DNA of 34,027 nt from Paracoccaceae bacterium (GCA_007695345.1 REDZ01000112.1:1-34027); one strand, 5' to 3'. Counted from the first letter of the stretch, positions 1 through 8,694 are shown. Notes: generated from the letters alone by a model not told the origin. Made by a program: numbers and translations.

Positions 1-2
1 CC

Positions 3-1349
3 AAAATCGCCTTTATCGGGGCGGGATCGACCGTCTTCATGAAAAACCTGATCGGCGATGCGCTTCTGCGCCCCGCCCTGTCGGACGCCCATATCGCGCT
101 GATGGATATCGATGCCGCACGGCTGGAGGAATCGGCACTGGTCGCGCGCAAGCTTGTGGCCAGCCTTGGCGCAGGCGCGACCGTCAGCGCCACGACCGAC
201 CAGCGCGCCGCCCTCGATGGTGCGGATTTCGTGATCGTCGCCTTTCAGATCGGCGGCTACAAACCCTGCACCGTCACGGATTTCGACATCCCCAAGGCTT
301 ACGGATTGCGCCAGACCATCGCCGACACGCTGGGCGTGGGGGGCATCATGCGCGGGCTGCGCACAGTCCCGCATCTGTGGCGGCTGGCGCAGGATATGCG
401 CGCGCTCTGCCCCGATGCCGTGATGCTCAACTACGTCAACCCCATGGCGATCAATACCTGGGCGCTGACCGCCCGCTACCCCGATATCCGGCAGGTGGGG
501 CTGTGCCATTCGGTGCAGGGGACAGTGGCGGAACTGGCCCGCGATCTGGGTCTGAACCCGGCCGATCTGCGCTACCGCGCGGCGGGCATCAATCACATGG
601 CATTTTACCTGACGCTTGAGGCACGCGAGGGCGCAGGCTGGCGCGACCTCTACCCCGCCCTGCGCGACGGCTACCGCGCTGGGCGTATCCCGCTCGAAAG
701 TGACTGGAACCCCCGCTGCCCCAATCTCGTCCGCTATGAGGTGATGGAACATTTCGGGGCCTTCGTCACCGAATCGTCCGAACATTTCGCCGAATATGTG
801 CCCTGGTTCATCAAATCCCACCGCCCCGACCTGATCGGGCAGTTCCGCATCCCGCTTGACGAATACCCCAAGCGCTGCGAGGAACAGATCGCGGCCTGGT
901 CGGCACAGGCCACAGCGCTGAAATCCGCCCCGCGCATCGACCACGTGGCGTCGAACGAATATGCGGCCACCATCATGGACAGCATGATCACAGGCACACC
1001 CTCCGTCATTTATGGCAACATCGCCAATCACGGCTACATCCCACAACTGCCCCAGGGTGCGGCCGTCGAGGTGCCGACACTCGTCGATGCCAATGGCCTG
1101 CAACCCACTGTGGTCGATGACCTGCCGGCGCATCTGACGGCGCTCATGCGCACCAACCTGAACGTGCAGGAACTGACCGTGCAGGCGCTGCTGACCGAAA
1201 ACCGCGACCATATCTATCACGCGGCCATGCTCGATCCGCATACCGCAGCCGAGCTGGACCTTCGCCAGATCCGCGCGCTTGTCGATGACCTGCTGGCCGC
1301 GCATGGCGACTGGTTGCCTAGCTGGTGCCATGGACGCAAGGCGGCATGA
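3..1349 (+). CDS. Glycoside hydrolase family 4 enzyme, alpha-galactosidase type (5' end outside window)
   Basis: The reading frame is open from the first bases of the window. The residues before the first Met read KIAFIGAGSTVF, the dinucleotide-binding start of GH4 enzymes, so only a few codons are missing on the left. GH4 enzymes are cytoplasmic glycosidases that use NAD+ and a divalent metal in an oxidation-elimination-addition mechanism. The metal-binding segment CHSVQGT (Cys codon at 504) and the preceding NYVNPMAINTW, followed by GINHMAFYLTLE, fit the alpha-galactosidase (MelA/AglA) branch better than the 6-phospho-glucosidase branch. The visible length of about 448 residues is normal. 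No signal peptide is seen. A 52-bp gap leads to a galactose-type SDR, dgoK and dgoA, so the likely role is releasing galactose from alpha-galactosides. The anomer and sugar specificity are inferred from family and context. Confidence 0.85.
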   Translation, partial: KIAFIGAGSTVFMKNLIGDALLRPALSDAHIALMDIDAARLEESALVARKLVASLGAGATVSATTDQRAALDGADFVIVAFQIGGYKPCTVTDFDIPKAYGLRQTIADTLGVGGIMRGLRTVPHLWRLAQDMRALCPDAVMLNYVNPMAINTWALTARYPDIRQVGLCHSVQGTVAELARDLGLNPADLRYRAAGINHMAFYLTLEAREGAGWRDLYPALRDGYRAGRIPLESDWNPRCPNLVRYEVMEHFGAFVTESSEHFAEYVPWFIKSHRPDLIGQFRIPLDEYPKRCEEQIAAWSAQATALKSAPRIDHVASNEYAATIMDSMITGTPSVIYGNIANHGYIPQLPQGAAVEVPTLVDANGLQPTVVDDLPAHLTALMRTNLNVQELTVQALLTENRDHIYHAAMLDPHTAAELDLRQIRALVDDLLAAHGDWLPSWCHGRKAA

Positions 1350-1401
1350 TCTTCATCTTGCCAAAAATACTCAAATCCACCCTCAATGCCCGGAGAACCG
1401 C

Positions 1402-2166
1402 ATGACCCCTGTCTATCCCGATCTTGATGGCGCATCCGTCTTCATCACTGGTGGTGGCTCGGGCATCGGCGCGGGCCTGACCGAAGCATTCCTGCGCCAG
1501 GGCGCACGCGTGGCCTGTGTCCAGCGCTCCGATGCCAGCGGGTTTTGCGATGAAATGGAACAGGCTACGGGCAATCGCCCCCTCTTCATCGCCTGTGACA
1601 TCACCGACCCGGAGGCCCTGCAAGCTGCCATCGCGCAGGCCGCAGACGCGCATGGCGACATTCAGGTGCTGGTGAACAATGCCGCCAATGACCAGCGCCA
1701 CACGCTTGCCGAGGTGACGCCGGAATTCATGGACTGGGCGCTTGCGATCAATTTCAAATGCTATGTGACCGCCTGTCAGGCCGTCATTCCCGCCATGCAG
1801 AAGGCCGGGCGCGGATCGGTCGTGAACCTGACCTCGATCAGCTACATGATGGGCAATGCGGGCTATCCGATCTACACCTCGGCCAATTCGGCGCTGAACG
1901 GGCTGACCCGCAGCCTTGCGCGCGAATTCGGCCCTGACCGTATCCGCGTGAACGCGCTGGTGCCGGGTTGGGTCATGACGCCCAAACAGATCGAGAAATG
2001 GGTCACACCGGAAAAGCTGGCCGCACATCTGGAACGCCAATGCCTGCCTGACAAGCTGGTGCCGCCCGATATTGCCGCAGGCGCGCTGTTTCTGGCCTCG
2101 GATGCCAGCCGCGCGATGACCGGGCAGGCGCTGGTGATCGATGGCGGCGTTGTGGTGACGGGATGA
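1402..2166 (+). CDS. SDR-family sugar dehydrogenase, probable D-galactose 1-dehydrogenase
   Basis: This is a classical short-chain dehydrogenase of 254 residues. The N-terminal TGGGSGIG cofactor loop, an NNAA motif and the catalytic Ser145 (NLTSIS) are all present. Tyr158 lies 13 residues after that Ser, the normal spacing. The usual YxxxK motif reads Y158-TSA-N162, so the catalytic lysine position is asparagine; the codon is AAT at 1885. The start is ATG 1402, because a GGAG ribosome site lies just upstream and the longer frame beginning at 1279 runs into the GH4 gene. It overlaps dgoK by 4 bp. Lying between galactosidase genes and dgoKA, it most likely oxidises galactose to galactonolactone, the first De Ley-Doudoroff step. 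That substrate is inferred, and related sugars such as fucose or arabinose are possible. Confidence 0.8.
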   Translation: MTPVYPDLDGASVFITGGGSGIGAGLTEAFLRQGARVACVQRSDASGFCDEMEQATGNRPLFIACDITDPEALQAAIAQAADAHGDIQVLVNNAANDQRHTLAEVTPEFMDWALAINFKCYVTACQAVIPAMQKAGRGSVVNLTSISYMMGNAGYPIYTSANSALNGLTRSLAREFGPDRIRVNALVPGWVMTPKQIEKWVTPEKLAAHLERQCLPDKLVPPDIAAGALFLASDASRAMTGQALVIDGGVVVTG

Positions 2167-3077
2167 GCGGCATCGACTGGATCGCTGTGGATTGGGGCAC
2201 CTCGCATCTGCGGGTCTGGGGGCTGGCGGGCGACAAGGTGATTTACCAGGCAAACTCGGATCAGGGCATGGCGCATCTGGCGCGCAGCGAATTCGAGGGG
2301 GCGCTTCTGGCGCTGGTGGCGGAGTGGCTGCCCGATGCACAGATCACGCCCGTCATCGCCTGCGGTATGCTGGGCAGCCGTCAGGGCTGGGTGGAGGCCC
2401 CCTATCGCGCGCTGCCCTGTGCGCCCCTTGGCGGCACGCTGGCGCAGGCGCAATGCCGCGATTTGCGCCTGTCTGTGCATGTCGTGCCGGGGTTGAAACA
2501 GACGCGACCCGCCGATGTGATCCGGGGCGAGGAAACCCAGATCGCCGGGTTTCTGGCGCAGCATCCCGGCTGGGACGGGGTGATCTGCCTGCCCGGCACC
2601 CACAGCAAATGGGTCCATGTCAGCGCGGGCGAGGTTGTGAGCTTCCAGACCTTTCTGACGGGTGAGATGTTTGCCCTGCTCTCGGACCAGTCCGTGCTGC
2701 GCCACACGACCGCGGGCTGGGATGATGCCGGGTTCCGCCCCGGTGTCGAACAGGGGATGGAACGCCCCGAGCGCTTGATGGCGCGGCTGTTCACGCTGCG
2801 CGCCGAAGGGCTGCTTGACGGGCTGGATCCGGGCCTTGCGCGGGCGCGGCTGTCGGGCCTGCTGATCGGGGCGGAACTCGCCTCGGCCAAGCCCTATTGG
2901 CTGGGCCAGCGCGTGGCGCTGATCGGGGCGGATGTGCTGATGCGAAACTATGCGCAGGCGCTTGGCCCGCTCTCGGTGCCGGTCAGCACGCATGATGCCA
3001 CGGAAATGACGCTTGCGGGGCTCTCTGCCGCGCGGGCGCTGTTGCCCGAAGCGGGGGCGCGCCCATGCGTGAACTGA
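2163..3077 (+). CDS. dgoK: 2-dehydro-3-deoxygalactonokinase
   Basis: DgoK phosphorylates 2-keto-3-deoxygalactonate at O-6 using ATP, in the cytoplasm, as the penultimate step of oxidative galactose breakdown. The 304-residue protein opens with [13 protein letters not shown], the phosphate-binding start of the family. It carries the characteristic [10 protein letters not shown] and LPGTHSKWV segments (nucleotide and substrate side) and the GEMFALL stretch. Length is typical. ATG 2163 overlaps the stop of the upstream SDR gene by 4 bp (ATGA), and the 3' end overlaps dgoA by 13 bp, so the three genes are probably translationally coupled. I see no damage to motifs. The assignment is firm because the aldolase for its product follows immediately. 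Confidence 0.93.
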   Translation: MSGIDWIAVDWGTSHLRVWGLAGDKVIYQANSDQGMAHLARSEFEGALLALVAEWLPDAQITPVIACGMLGSRQGWVEAPYRALPCAPLGGTLAQAQCRDLRLSVHVVPGLKQTRPADVIRGEETQIAGFLAQHPGWDGVICLPGTHSKWVHVSAGEVVSFQTFLTGEMFALLSDQSVLRHTTAGWDDAGFRPGVEQGMERPERLMARLFTLRAEGLLDGLDPGLARARLSGLLIGAELASAKPYWLGQRVALIGADVLMRNYAQALGPLSVPVSTHDATEMTLAGLSAARALLPEAGARPCVN

Positions 3078-3664
3078 TCGCTATTCTGCGCGGCATCACG
3101 CCACTTGAGGCCGCATCCGTTGCACGCGCGCTGATCGATGCGGGCATCACCCGGATCGAGGTGCCGCTGAACTCGCCCGAACCGCTGGACAGCATTGCCG
3201 CCATGCAGGCCGAATTCGGCGCGCAGGCGCAGATCGGCGCGGGCACTGTGCTGGATGTCACGCAGGTCCGGGACGTTGTTGCCACTGGCGCGCGGCTCGT
3301 CGTCTCGCCCGATTGTAACCCGGAGGTGATCGCCGCGACCCGCGCCGCCGGGCTGGACAGCTTTCCCGGCATCTTCACCCCGACCGAGGCCTTTGCCGCC
3401 CTGCGCGCGGGCGCCACCGGGCTCAAGCTGTTTCCGGCCGCCCAGGTCGGGGCAGCGGGGCTGGCGGCCATGCGTGCGGTCCTGCCACCCGGCACGCCCG
3501 TGTATGCTGTGGGCGGTGTCGGCCCGCAGGACTTCGCGACCTGGCGCAAGGCGGGCGCGACGGGCTTCGGTCTGGGCACCGCGCTCTATGCGCCGGGCCT
3601 GCCCGCGCCCGAGGTCGCCGCCCGCGCCCGTGAGGCCGTCGCCGCATGGGATGCCTGTGCCTGA
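3065..3664 (+). CDS. dgoA: 2-dehydro-3-deoxy-6-phosphogalactonate aldolase
   Basis: This class I aldolase of the KDPG/KDPGal family splits 2-keto-3-deoxy-6-phosphogalactonate into pyruvate and glyceraldehyde 3-phosphate. At 199 residues it has normal length. It shows the general base Glu32 in RIEVPLNSP, the IGAGTV strand, and the Schiff-base lysine Lys121 in TGLKLFPA. The IEVPLNSP wording and the dgoK neighbour favour the galactonate enzyme over the Entner-Doudoroff KDPG aldolase Eda, although the families overlap in activity. The start lies inside the end of dgoK (13-bp overlap). The gene ends 24 bp before the GH42 beta-galactosidase, which has its own weak ribosome site (AAGAGAG). Confidence 0.92.
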   Translation: MRELIAILRGITPLEAASVARALIDAGITRIEVPLNSPEPLDSIAAMQAEFGAQAQIGAGTVLDVTQVRDVVATGARLVVSPDCNPEVIAATRAAGLDSFPGIFTPTEAFAALRAGATGLKLFPAAQVGAAGLAAMRAVLPPGTPVYAVGGVGPQDFATWRKAGATGFGLGTALYAPGLPAPEVAARAREAVAAWDACA

Positions 3665-3688
3665 CAGGCCGAGATAAAGAGAGCATAC

Positions 3689-5593
3689 ATGACCCGCAGC
3701 CTTGGCGTTTGCTACTATCCCGAACACTGGCCCGAAGAAATCTGGTCGCAGGATGCCGCCCGCATGGCCGAAGCCGGGTTGACCTGGGTCCGTATCGGCG
3801 AATTTGCATGGTCGCGGCTGGAACCCACCCCCGGCCAGCTGGAATTCGACTGGCTGGATCGCGCGATTGCGGTCCTTGGGGCCGCAGGGTTGAAAGTGGT
3901 GCTGGGCACGCCCACCGCCACGCCGCCGCGCTGGATGCTGGACCGCCACCCCGACATGCTGGCGGTGGATGCGCAGGGCCACCCGCGCAAATTCGGCTCG
4001 CGCAGGCATTATTGCTTCAGCCATACGGGCTATCTTGGCGAATGCCAGCGCATCGTTACCTTGCTGGCCGAACGCTACGGGAGCTCCCCCCATGTCGCCG
4101 CCTGGCAGACCGATAATGAATATGGCTGCCATGACACGATCCACAGCTATTCCGACGCGGCCCGATCGGCCTTTCGCGACTGGCTGGCGCAGAAATATCA
4201 AAGCATGGACGCGCTGAATCGTGCCTGGGGCAATGTGTTCTGGTCGATGGAATATGCCAGCTTCGACCAGATCGATCTGCCCAATCTGACTGTCACCGAA
4301 CCCAACCCCGCGCATGTGATGGATTTCCGCCGCTTCAGCAGCGATCAGGTGGTGGCGTTCAACCGTGCACAGGCCCGGATCATTCGCCGCTATTCCAGCG
4401 CGCCGATCACGCATAATTACATGGGCCGGATCACCGAATTCGACCATTGGGCCGTCGGGGCGGACCTGGATATCGCCAGTTGGGACAGCTACCCGCTGGG
4501 GTTTCTGTCCGACCGGCTGGAGGCATCCGCCACACACAAGGCCGCCTTCCTGCGGCAGGGCGATCCGGATTTTCAGGCCTTTCACCACGACCTCTATCGC
4601 GGGGTCGGGCGCGGGCGCTGGTGGGTCATGGAACAGCAGCCCGGCCCGGTGAACTGGGCACCCTACAACCCCGCCCCCCTGCCCGGCATGGTACGACTCT
4701 GGACATGGGAGGCGTTCGCCCACGGGGCCGAGGCCGTGTGCTATTTCCGCTGGCGGCAGGCCCCTTTCGGGCAGGAACAGATGCATGCGGGGTTGTTGCG
4801 CCCCGACAGCGCCCCCGCCCCCGCTCTGGCAGAGGCCGCGCAGGTCGCGCGCGAACTGACGGACGCGCCCGAACAGGGCTGCGCACCCGGCGATGTGGCG
4901 CTGGTCTTCGACTATGAAAGCGCATGGGCCTGGACGACACAGCCGCAGGGCGCGGATTTCGATTATTTCCGCCTGTGCTTTGCCTGGTATCGGGCGCTGC
5001 GCAGGCTGGGGCTGAATATCGACATCATCCCCCCCGATGCCGAGGATTTGTCGCCGTGGCGGCTGGTGCTGGCACCAGGGCTGTTCACTCTGTCAGACCG
5101 CCTGCGCGCGGCGCTCCCCTCCTGCCGCGGTGCAGTGGTCTTTGGCCCGCGCGCCAATGCCCGCACGCGTGATTTCGCGATCCCCGATCCGCTGCCGCCC
5201 GACCTGCCGGGGCTGGATGCCAAGGTTGCGCGCGTGCAAAGCCTGCCCCCCGGCGCGTCCGAGATGCTTGATACCGGCGGCAGCTTCGTTCACTGGGTCG
5301 AGGATATCGAGACGACTGCCGAAACCCCGATCAGGCGGCAGGACGGTAGCCCCGCATTGATCCGCCATGACGCGATGCATTATCTGGCCGGGTGGCCCGA
5401 TGATGCCACGCTGACCGAGATCCTGAGGGGGATCTGCGCGGATCAGGGCATCGCGACGCTGGACCTGCCGCCGCAACTGCGCCTGCGCGACAGCGGGGGG
5501 CGGCGCTACATCTTCAACCACGGGGACGAGACAATCGTCTGGCAGGGGCGCAGCATCGCGCCTGCAGGGGTCGATATCCGAGCGATTGACTGA
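3689..5593 (+). CDS. Beta-galactosidase, glycoside hydrolase family 42
   Basis: A cytoplasmic GH42 enzyme of 634 residues, a size normal for the family, with no signal peptide. The (beta/alpha)8 catalytic domain starts with GVCYYPEHWPEE. It contains the acid/base Glu144 in WQTDNEYG and the nucleophile Glu315 in WWVMEQQPGPVNW, with spacing like that of characterised GH42 enzymes. The remaining C-terminal part fits the family's trimerisation and beta domains. It hydrolyses terminal beta-D-galactosides from small oligosaccharides taken up by the cell. As the last gene of the operon it complements the GH4 gene at the start, so the operon can accept both anomers of galactoside. The next gene, a ModE-like regulator, starts 69 bp later and belongs to another functional unit. 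Confidence 0.93.
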   Translation: MTRSLGVCYYPEHWPEEIWSQDAARMAEAGLTWVRIGEFAWSRLEPTPGQLEFDWLDRAIAVLGAAGLKVVLGTPTATPPRWMLDRHPDMLAVDAQGHPRKFGSRRHYCFSHTGYLGECQRIVTLLAERYGSSPHVAAWQTDNEYGCHDTIHSYSDAARSAFRDWLAQKYQSMDALNRAWGNVFWSMEYASFDQIDLPNLTVTEPNPAHVMDFRRFSSDQVVAFNRAQARIIRRYSSAPITHNYMGRITEFDHWAVGADLDIASWDSYPLGFLSDRLEASATHKAAFLRQGDPDFQAFHHDLYRGVGRGRWWVMEQQPGPVNWAPYNPAPLPGMVRLWTWEAFAHGAEAVCYFRWRQAPFGQEQMHAGLLRPDSAPAPALAEAAQVARELTDAPEQGCAPGDVALVFDYESAWAWTTQPQGADFDYFRLCFAWYRALRRLGLNIDIIPPDAEDLSPWRLVLAPGLFTLSDRLRAALPSCRGAVVFGPRANARTRDFAIPDPLPPDLPGLDAKVARVQSLPPGASEMLDTGGSFVHWVEDIETTAETPIRRQDGSPALIRHDAMHYLAGWPDDATLTEILRGICADQGIATLDLPPQLRLRDSGGRRYIFNHGDETIVWQGRSIAPAGVDIRAID

Positions 5594-5662
5594 CAATTCC
5601 CTGCCCGTTCAAGTCATGACACGGCGCTTGCAACTGGCGCCACATGGCCTGATTGTCCTGGC

Positions 5663-6028
5663 ATGGACAAGAGCACCCTGCGCCTGCGTATCCGGATCAC
5701 ATTTGGCGATCACGGCATGATCGGCCCCGGCAAGGCGGAATTGCTGGACCGGATCGCGCGCTGCGGCTCTATCGCTGCGGCCGGGCGCGAGATGGGGATG
5801 AGCTATCGCCGCGCCTGGGAACTGGTGGGCACGATGAATGCGATGTTCCGCGATCCGGTGGTCACCCGGACGCGTGGCGGTCCGGGCGGTGGCGGCGCAG
5901 CGCTGACCGAGGCCGGGCGCGAGGTGCTGGCCCTTTATCGCGCGTTCGAACGTGAGGCGATGATCGCCGGGGCCGAACAGATCGCGGAGCTGCAATCGCG
6001 GCTGCGCGATATTCCCGACGAAAAATAA
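5663..6028 (+). CDS. ModE-like winged-helix regulator lacking a molybdate-binding domain
   Basis: The 121-residue protein matches only the N-terminal, LysR-like DNA-binding domain of ModE/MopA/MopB. It shows a helix-turn-helix around residues 27-55 (SIAAAGREMGMSYRRAWEL) and then the wing, TRTRGGPGGGGAALTEAG, a hallmark of the family. The C-terminal Mop/TOBE molybdate-binding domains of full-length ModE (about 260 residues) are missing. The stop codon is followed directly by an intergenic region, so this is a genuine short form rather than a visible frameshift. It lies 64 bp upstream of modA, with a Mo-box-like palindrome between, so control of modABC is the obvious inference. It could act as a dimer without sensing molybdate itself, or work with a separate Mop protein. 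No clear ribosome site is seen before ATG 5663. Confidence 0.85.
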   Translation: MDKSTLRLRIRITFGDHGMIGPGKAELLDRIARCGSIAAAGREMGMSYRRAWELVGTMNAMFRDPVVTRTRGGPGGGGAALTEAGREVLALYRAFEREAMIAGAEQIAELQSRLRDIPDEK

Positions 6029-6054
6029 CGCTTGTGCCAGCGGGCCGTCTGCGG

Positions 6055-6078
6055 CGATATGGTTGCCGGATCATATCG
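6055..6078 (+). promoter_or_regulatory. Mo-box-like inverted repeat upstream of modA
   Basis: A perfect 7-bp inverted repeat, CGATATG (6055-6061) and CATATCG (6072-6078), is separated by 10 bp and lies 14 bp before the modA start. Its alternating AT core flanked by CG resembles ModE/MopA Mo-boxes. The half-sites are 17 bp apart, nearly two helical turns, as expected for a winged-helix dimer. Its overlap with the modA translation-initiation region suggests repression when molybdate is plentiful. Binding itself is inferred. Confidence 0.6.
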
Positions 6079-6092
6079 TACAAGGGACCCCC

Positions 6093-6881
6093 ATGCCGTT
6101 CTGCTTTGGCCGCCGGTTCTTGCTGGCGGCATTGTCATCGCTGACCCTTGCTGCCGCGCCCGCCTGGGCGCAGGAGGATGCACCATTGGTCGCGGCAGCC
6201 TCGGACCTGCAATTCGCGGTGGACGACATCGCTGCCGCCTTCGAGGACGAGACCGGGATGCGCGTGCGGCTCGCCATGGGATCGACCGGCAATTTCGCCC
6301 GCCAGATCCGCGAGGGCGCGCCGTTCGAGATATTCATGGCCGCGGATGAGCAATTCATCGCGGATCTGCATGCTGACGGTTTCACGCGGGATGAGGGCGA
6401 TCTCTATGCCATCGGGCGGCTGGCGATCGTCGCGCCCCATGGCGCGGATCTGACACCCGATGCGGACTTGGATAATCTGGCCGAAATGCTGGATGCCGGG
6501 CGGATCATGCGCTTCGCCATCGCCAATCCTGACCACGCCCCCTACGGGATGCGCGCGCGAGAGGCACTGCAGGCGCACGGGCTGTGGGAGGCCCTGCAAC
6601 CCGCCCTGGTGCTGGGCGAGAATGTCAGTCAGGCCGCCGCATTTGCGCTGTCGGGCAATGCCGAGGGCGGGATCATCGCCTGGTCGCTGGCACTTGCCCC
6701 GCAACTGGCCGAACGCGGGGACTACGCCCTGATCGACGCGGAGTTGCACAGCCCCCTGCGTCAGCGCATGGCGCTGCTGGAGAACGCAGGCCCGGTGGCA
6801 GAGGCGTTCTATGCCTATCTGATGGCCCCCGCCGCGCGCGAGATTCTGGCACAGTATGGGTTTGCGCCGCCAGAGGAGTAA
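6093..6881 (+). CDS. modA: Molybdate ABC transporter, periplasmic substrate-binding protein
   Basis: ModA captures molybdate (and tungstate) in the periplasm and hands it to ModBC. The 262-residue protein has a Sec signal peptide ending near AAPAWAQ (residues 1-25). The mature start, PLVAAASDLQFAVDDIAAAFE, shows the oxyanion-binding Ser of the ASDL motif. Further family segments are GSTGNFARQI, PFEIFMAAD and the hinge region FAIANPDHAPYGMRA. The start is ATG 6093, with AGGGA nine bases upstream. An in-frame ATG at 6063 lies inside the Mo-box palindrome and has no ribosome site. modB follows after 3 bp. The gene probably also supplies molybdenum for the SoxC cofactor in the next cluster. Confidence 0.93.
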   Translation: MPFCFGRRFLLAALSSLTLAAAPAWAQEDAPLVAAASDLQFAVDDIAAAFEDETGMRVRLAMGSTGNFARQIREGAPFEIFMAADEQFIADLHADGFTRDEGDLYAIGRLAIVAPHGADLTPDADLDNLAEMLDAGRIMRFAIANPDHAPYGMRAREALQAHGLWEALQPALVLGENVSQAAAFALSGNAEGGIIAWSLALAPQLAERGDYALIDAELHSPLRQRMALLENAGPVAEAFYAYLMAPAAREILAQYGFAPPEE

Positions 6882-6884
6882 GGC

Positions 6885-7553
6885 ATGGACTGGACAGCGC
6901 TGGAGCTTTCCCTGCGGCTGGCGGGGTGGACGGTCGCGATCCTGCTGCCCGTCTCGATCCTGTTTGGCCGGTTCCTCGCCTTTCGGCAGTTCCGTGGCAA
7001 GGCACTGGTCGAGGCGCTGGTGATGCTGCCGCTGGTGCTGCCGCCGACAGTGCTGGGCTTTTATCTGCTGGTCACGTTTGGCCGCAACTCGCCCATCGGG
7101 CAGCTTTGGCAGGATGTCTTTGGCAGCCAGTTGGTTTTCAGCTTCACCGGGCTGGTGATCGCCTCGGTCATCTTCAACCTGCCCTTTGCCATACAACCCG
7201 CCCAGCGCGGGTTTCAGGCCATTCCGGCAGAGCTGCGCGAAGCGGCCAGTTGCTGCGGGATGTCGCCCCTGCGCGCGCTCTGGCAGGTCGAGCTGCCGCT
7301 GGCATGGCCCGGCGTGGTGACCGCGATGGTGCTGACCTTCGCCCATACGCTGGGCGAATTCGGGATCGTGCTGATGGTCGGCGGTTCCATCCCCGGAGAG
7401 ACGCGGACCATCGCCATTTCGATCTATGACCGGGTGCAGGCGTTCGACACCGACTCTGCCGCGATCATGTCGGCTGTGCTGGTGGCGATTTCGGTGACCA
7501 CCATTGCAGTGACCTTTGCGCTGTCGGCGCGCGTGGGCAGAAGGCTGTCGTGA
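6885..7553 (+). CDS. modB: Molybdate ABC transporter permease
   Basis: A 222-residue inner-membrane permease with about five membrane spans. It carries the ABC-permease EAA loop, here ELREAASCCGMSPLRALWQVELPLA in the published sense (Glu-Ala-Ala then Gly 6 residues on), which contacts the ModC ATPase. The end of the protein shows GEFGIVLMVGGSIPGETRT, a segment typical of ModB and CysT/CysW relatives. The gene starts 3 bp after the modA stop and ends in a TGATG junction with modC, so modABC is one transcript. Length is close to the E. coli protein. Specificity for molybdate rather than sulfate is supported by the ModA and ModC neighbours. Confidence 0.93.
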   Translation: MDWTALELSLRLAGWTVAILLPVSILFGRFLAFRQFRGKALVEALVMLPLVLPPTVLGFYLLVTFGRNSPIGQLWQDVFGSQLVFSFTGLVIASVIFNLPFAIQPAQRGFQAIPAELREAASCCGMSPLRALWQVELPLAWPGVVTAMVLTFAHTLGEFGIVLMVGGSIPGETRTIAISIYDRVQAFDTDSAAIMSAVLVAISVTTIAVTFALSARVGRRLS

Positions 7554-8647
7554 TGGCGCTGGAGGTGAGCGCACAGGCCAGCGCGCCGATCCCGCTGGAT
7601 GTGGCGTTCCGGGTCGCACCGGGCGAGTTGCTGGCGCTGGTGGGGCATTCGGGGTCGGGCAAGACAACGCTCCTGCGCATGATCGCCGGGCTGTGGACAC
7701 CCACGCAGGCGCGGGTGGCGGTGAATGGCAAGACCTGGCTGGACACGCGCGCGCGGGTCAACCTGGCCCCGCATCGGCGCCGGGTGGGGTTGGTGTTCCA
7801 GAATTATGCGCTGTTTCCGCATATGAGTGCCGCGCAGAATGTCATGGCGGCGATGGATAAGCCCGATCCGGCGGAAGCCGGGCGCATCCTCGATCTGGTG
7901 AACCTGAAGGATCTGGGCGCGCGCCACCCGGCGCAACTGTCAGGCGGGCAGCAACAGCGGGTGGCGGTGGCCCGCGCGCTGGCGCGTCGCCCGCAAGCCT
8001 TGCTGCTGGATGAGCCGTTCTCGGCGGTGGACCGCGCGACTCGGGAAAAGCTTTATGCCGAAATCATCGCGCTGCGCGCACATCTGAACATGCCGGTGGT
8101 TCTGGTCACACATGATGTGAACGAGGCGCAGCTTCTCGCCGACCGGATGCTGGTGATCGAGAGCGGGCGCGTGCTGTCGCAGGGAACTGTGGCAGAGGTG
8201 ATGGCCGACGCAACCGCGCTGCGCGCCATGGGTATCCGCGAATTGGCGGCGCTGCTGCCTGCGACTGTCGCCGAACATCTGCCCGACGGCCTGACCCGCC
8301 TTGACACCCCGTCCGGCCCGCTATTCCTGCCGCGCGTGGCCAGCCCGCCCGGCACGCGCGTCCGGGTGCGCATCATGGCGCATGAGGTGATCGTGGCGCG
8401 CACGCGCCCCGAAGGGCTGTCGGCGCAAAACATCCTTGCGGGCACAGTTGCACAGATCGTGCCCGGACAGGGGCCTGCGGTGATGGTGCATATCACTGTG
8501 GGCGCGCATGAGATCATCGCGCGCATCACCCGCCGCGCCGCCGGTCAGCTTGCCCTGCGCCCCGGCGACCCGGTACATGCCATCGTGAAATCCATGTCGG
8601 TCGCGCGCGACCATGTCACACCCGCCGGGGCGACCATCGGCGATTGA
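7553..8647 (+). CDS. modC: Molybdate ABC transporter ATP-binding protein
   Basis: A cytoplasmic ATPase of 364 residues that powers ModB. The nucleotide-binding domain shows Walker A (GHSGSGKTT), the Q-loop region (GLVFQNYALFPHMS), the signature LSGGQQQRVAVARAL, and Walker B (ALLLDEPFSAVD) with the H-loop THDVNEA. The last ~70 residues (from about LSAQNILAGTV) form a TOBE/Mop-type oxyanion-binding domain, usual in ModC and useful for feedback inhibition by molybdate. ATG 7553 shares one base with the modB stop (TGATG). A GTG codon directly before it at 7550 would add one residue. The gene is convergent with soxS, 47 bp away, and no strong terminator is seen between them. Confidence 0.93.
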   Translation: MALEVSAQASAPIPLDVAFRVAPGELLALVGHSGSGKTTLLRMIAGLWTPTQARVAVNGKTWLDTRARVNLAPHRRRVGLVFQNYALFPHMSAAQNVMAAMDKPDPAEAGRILDLVNLKDLGARHPAQLSGGQQQRVAVARALARRPQALLLDEPFSAVDRATREKLYAEIIALRAHLNMPVVLVTHDVNEAQLLADRMLVIESGRVLSQGTVAEVMADATALRAMGIRELAALLPATVAEHLPDGLTRLDTPSGPLFLPRVASPPGTRVRVRIMAHEVIVARTRPEGLSAQNILAGTVAQIVPGQGPAVMVHITVGAHEIIARITRRAAGQLALRPGDPVHAIVKSMSVARDHVTPAGATIGD

Positions 8648-8694
8648 GCCGAGGTCAGCTTTGTGGTGACATATCAGACGGGCGCCGCACAGGT

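Noticed and set aside
2948-4786. Open frame of 612 codons on the minus strand opposite dgoA and the GH42 gene
   Set aside because: Shadow of real coding genes; composition is Arg/Gly/Pro/His-rich with no family match I recognise.
5620-5645. GGCGC/GCGCC stem before the ModE-like gene as a terminator or Mo-box
   Set aside because: Five-bp stem, no T-run, and no resemblance to the palindrome before modA.
6135-7700. Open frame of 521 codons on the minus strand opposite modA and modB
   Set aside because: Antisense shadow of modAB; low-complexity Gln/Arg/His-rich translation.
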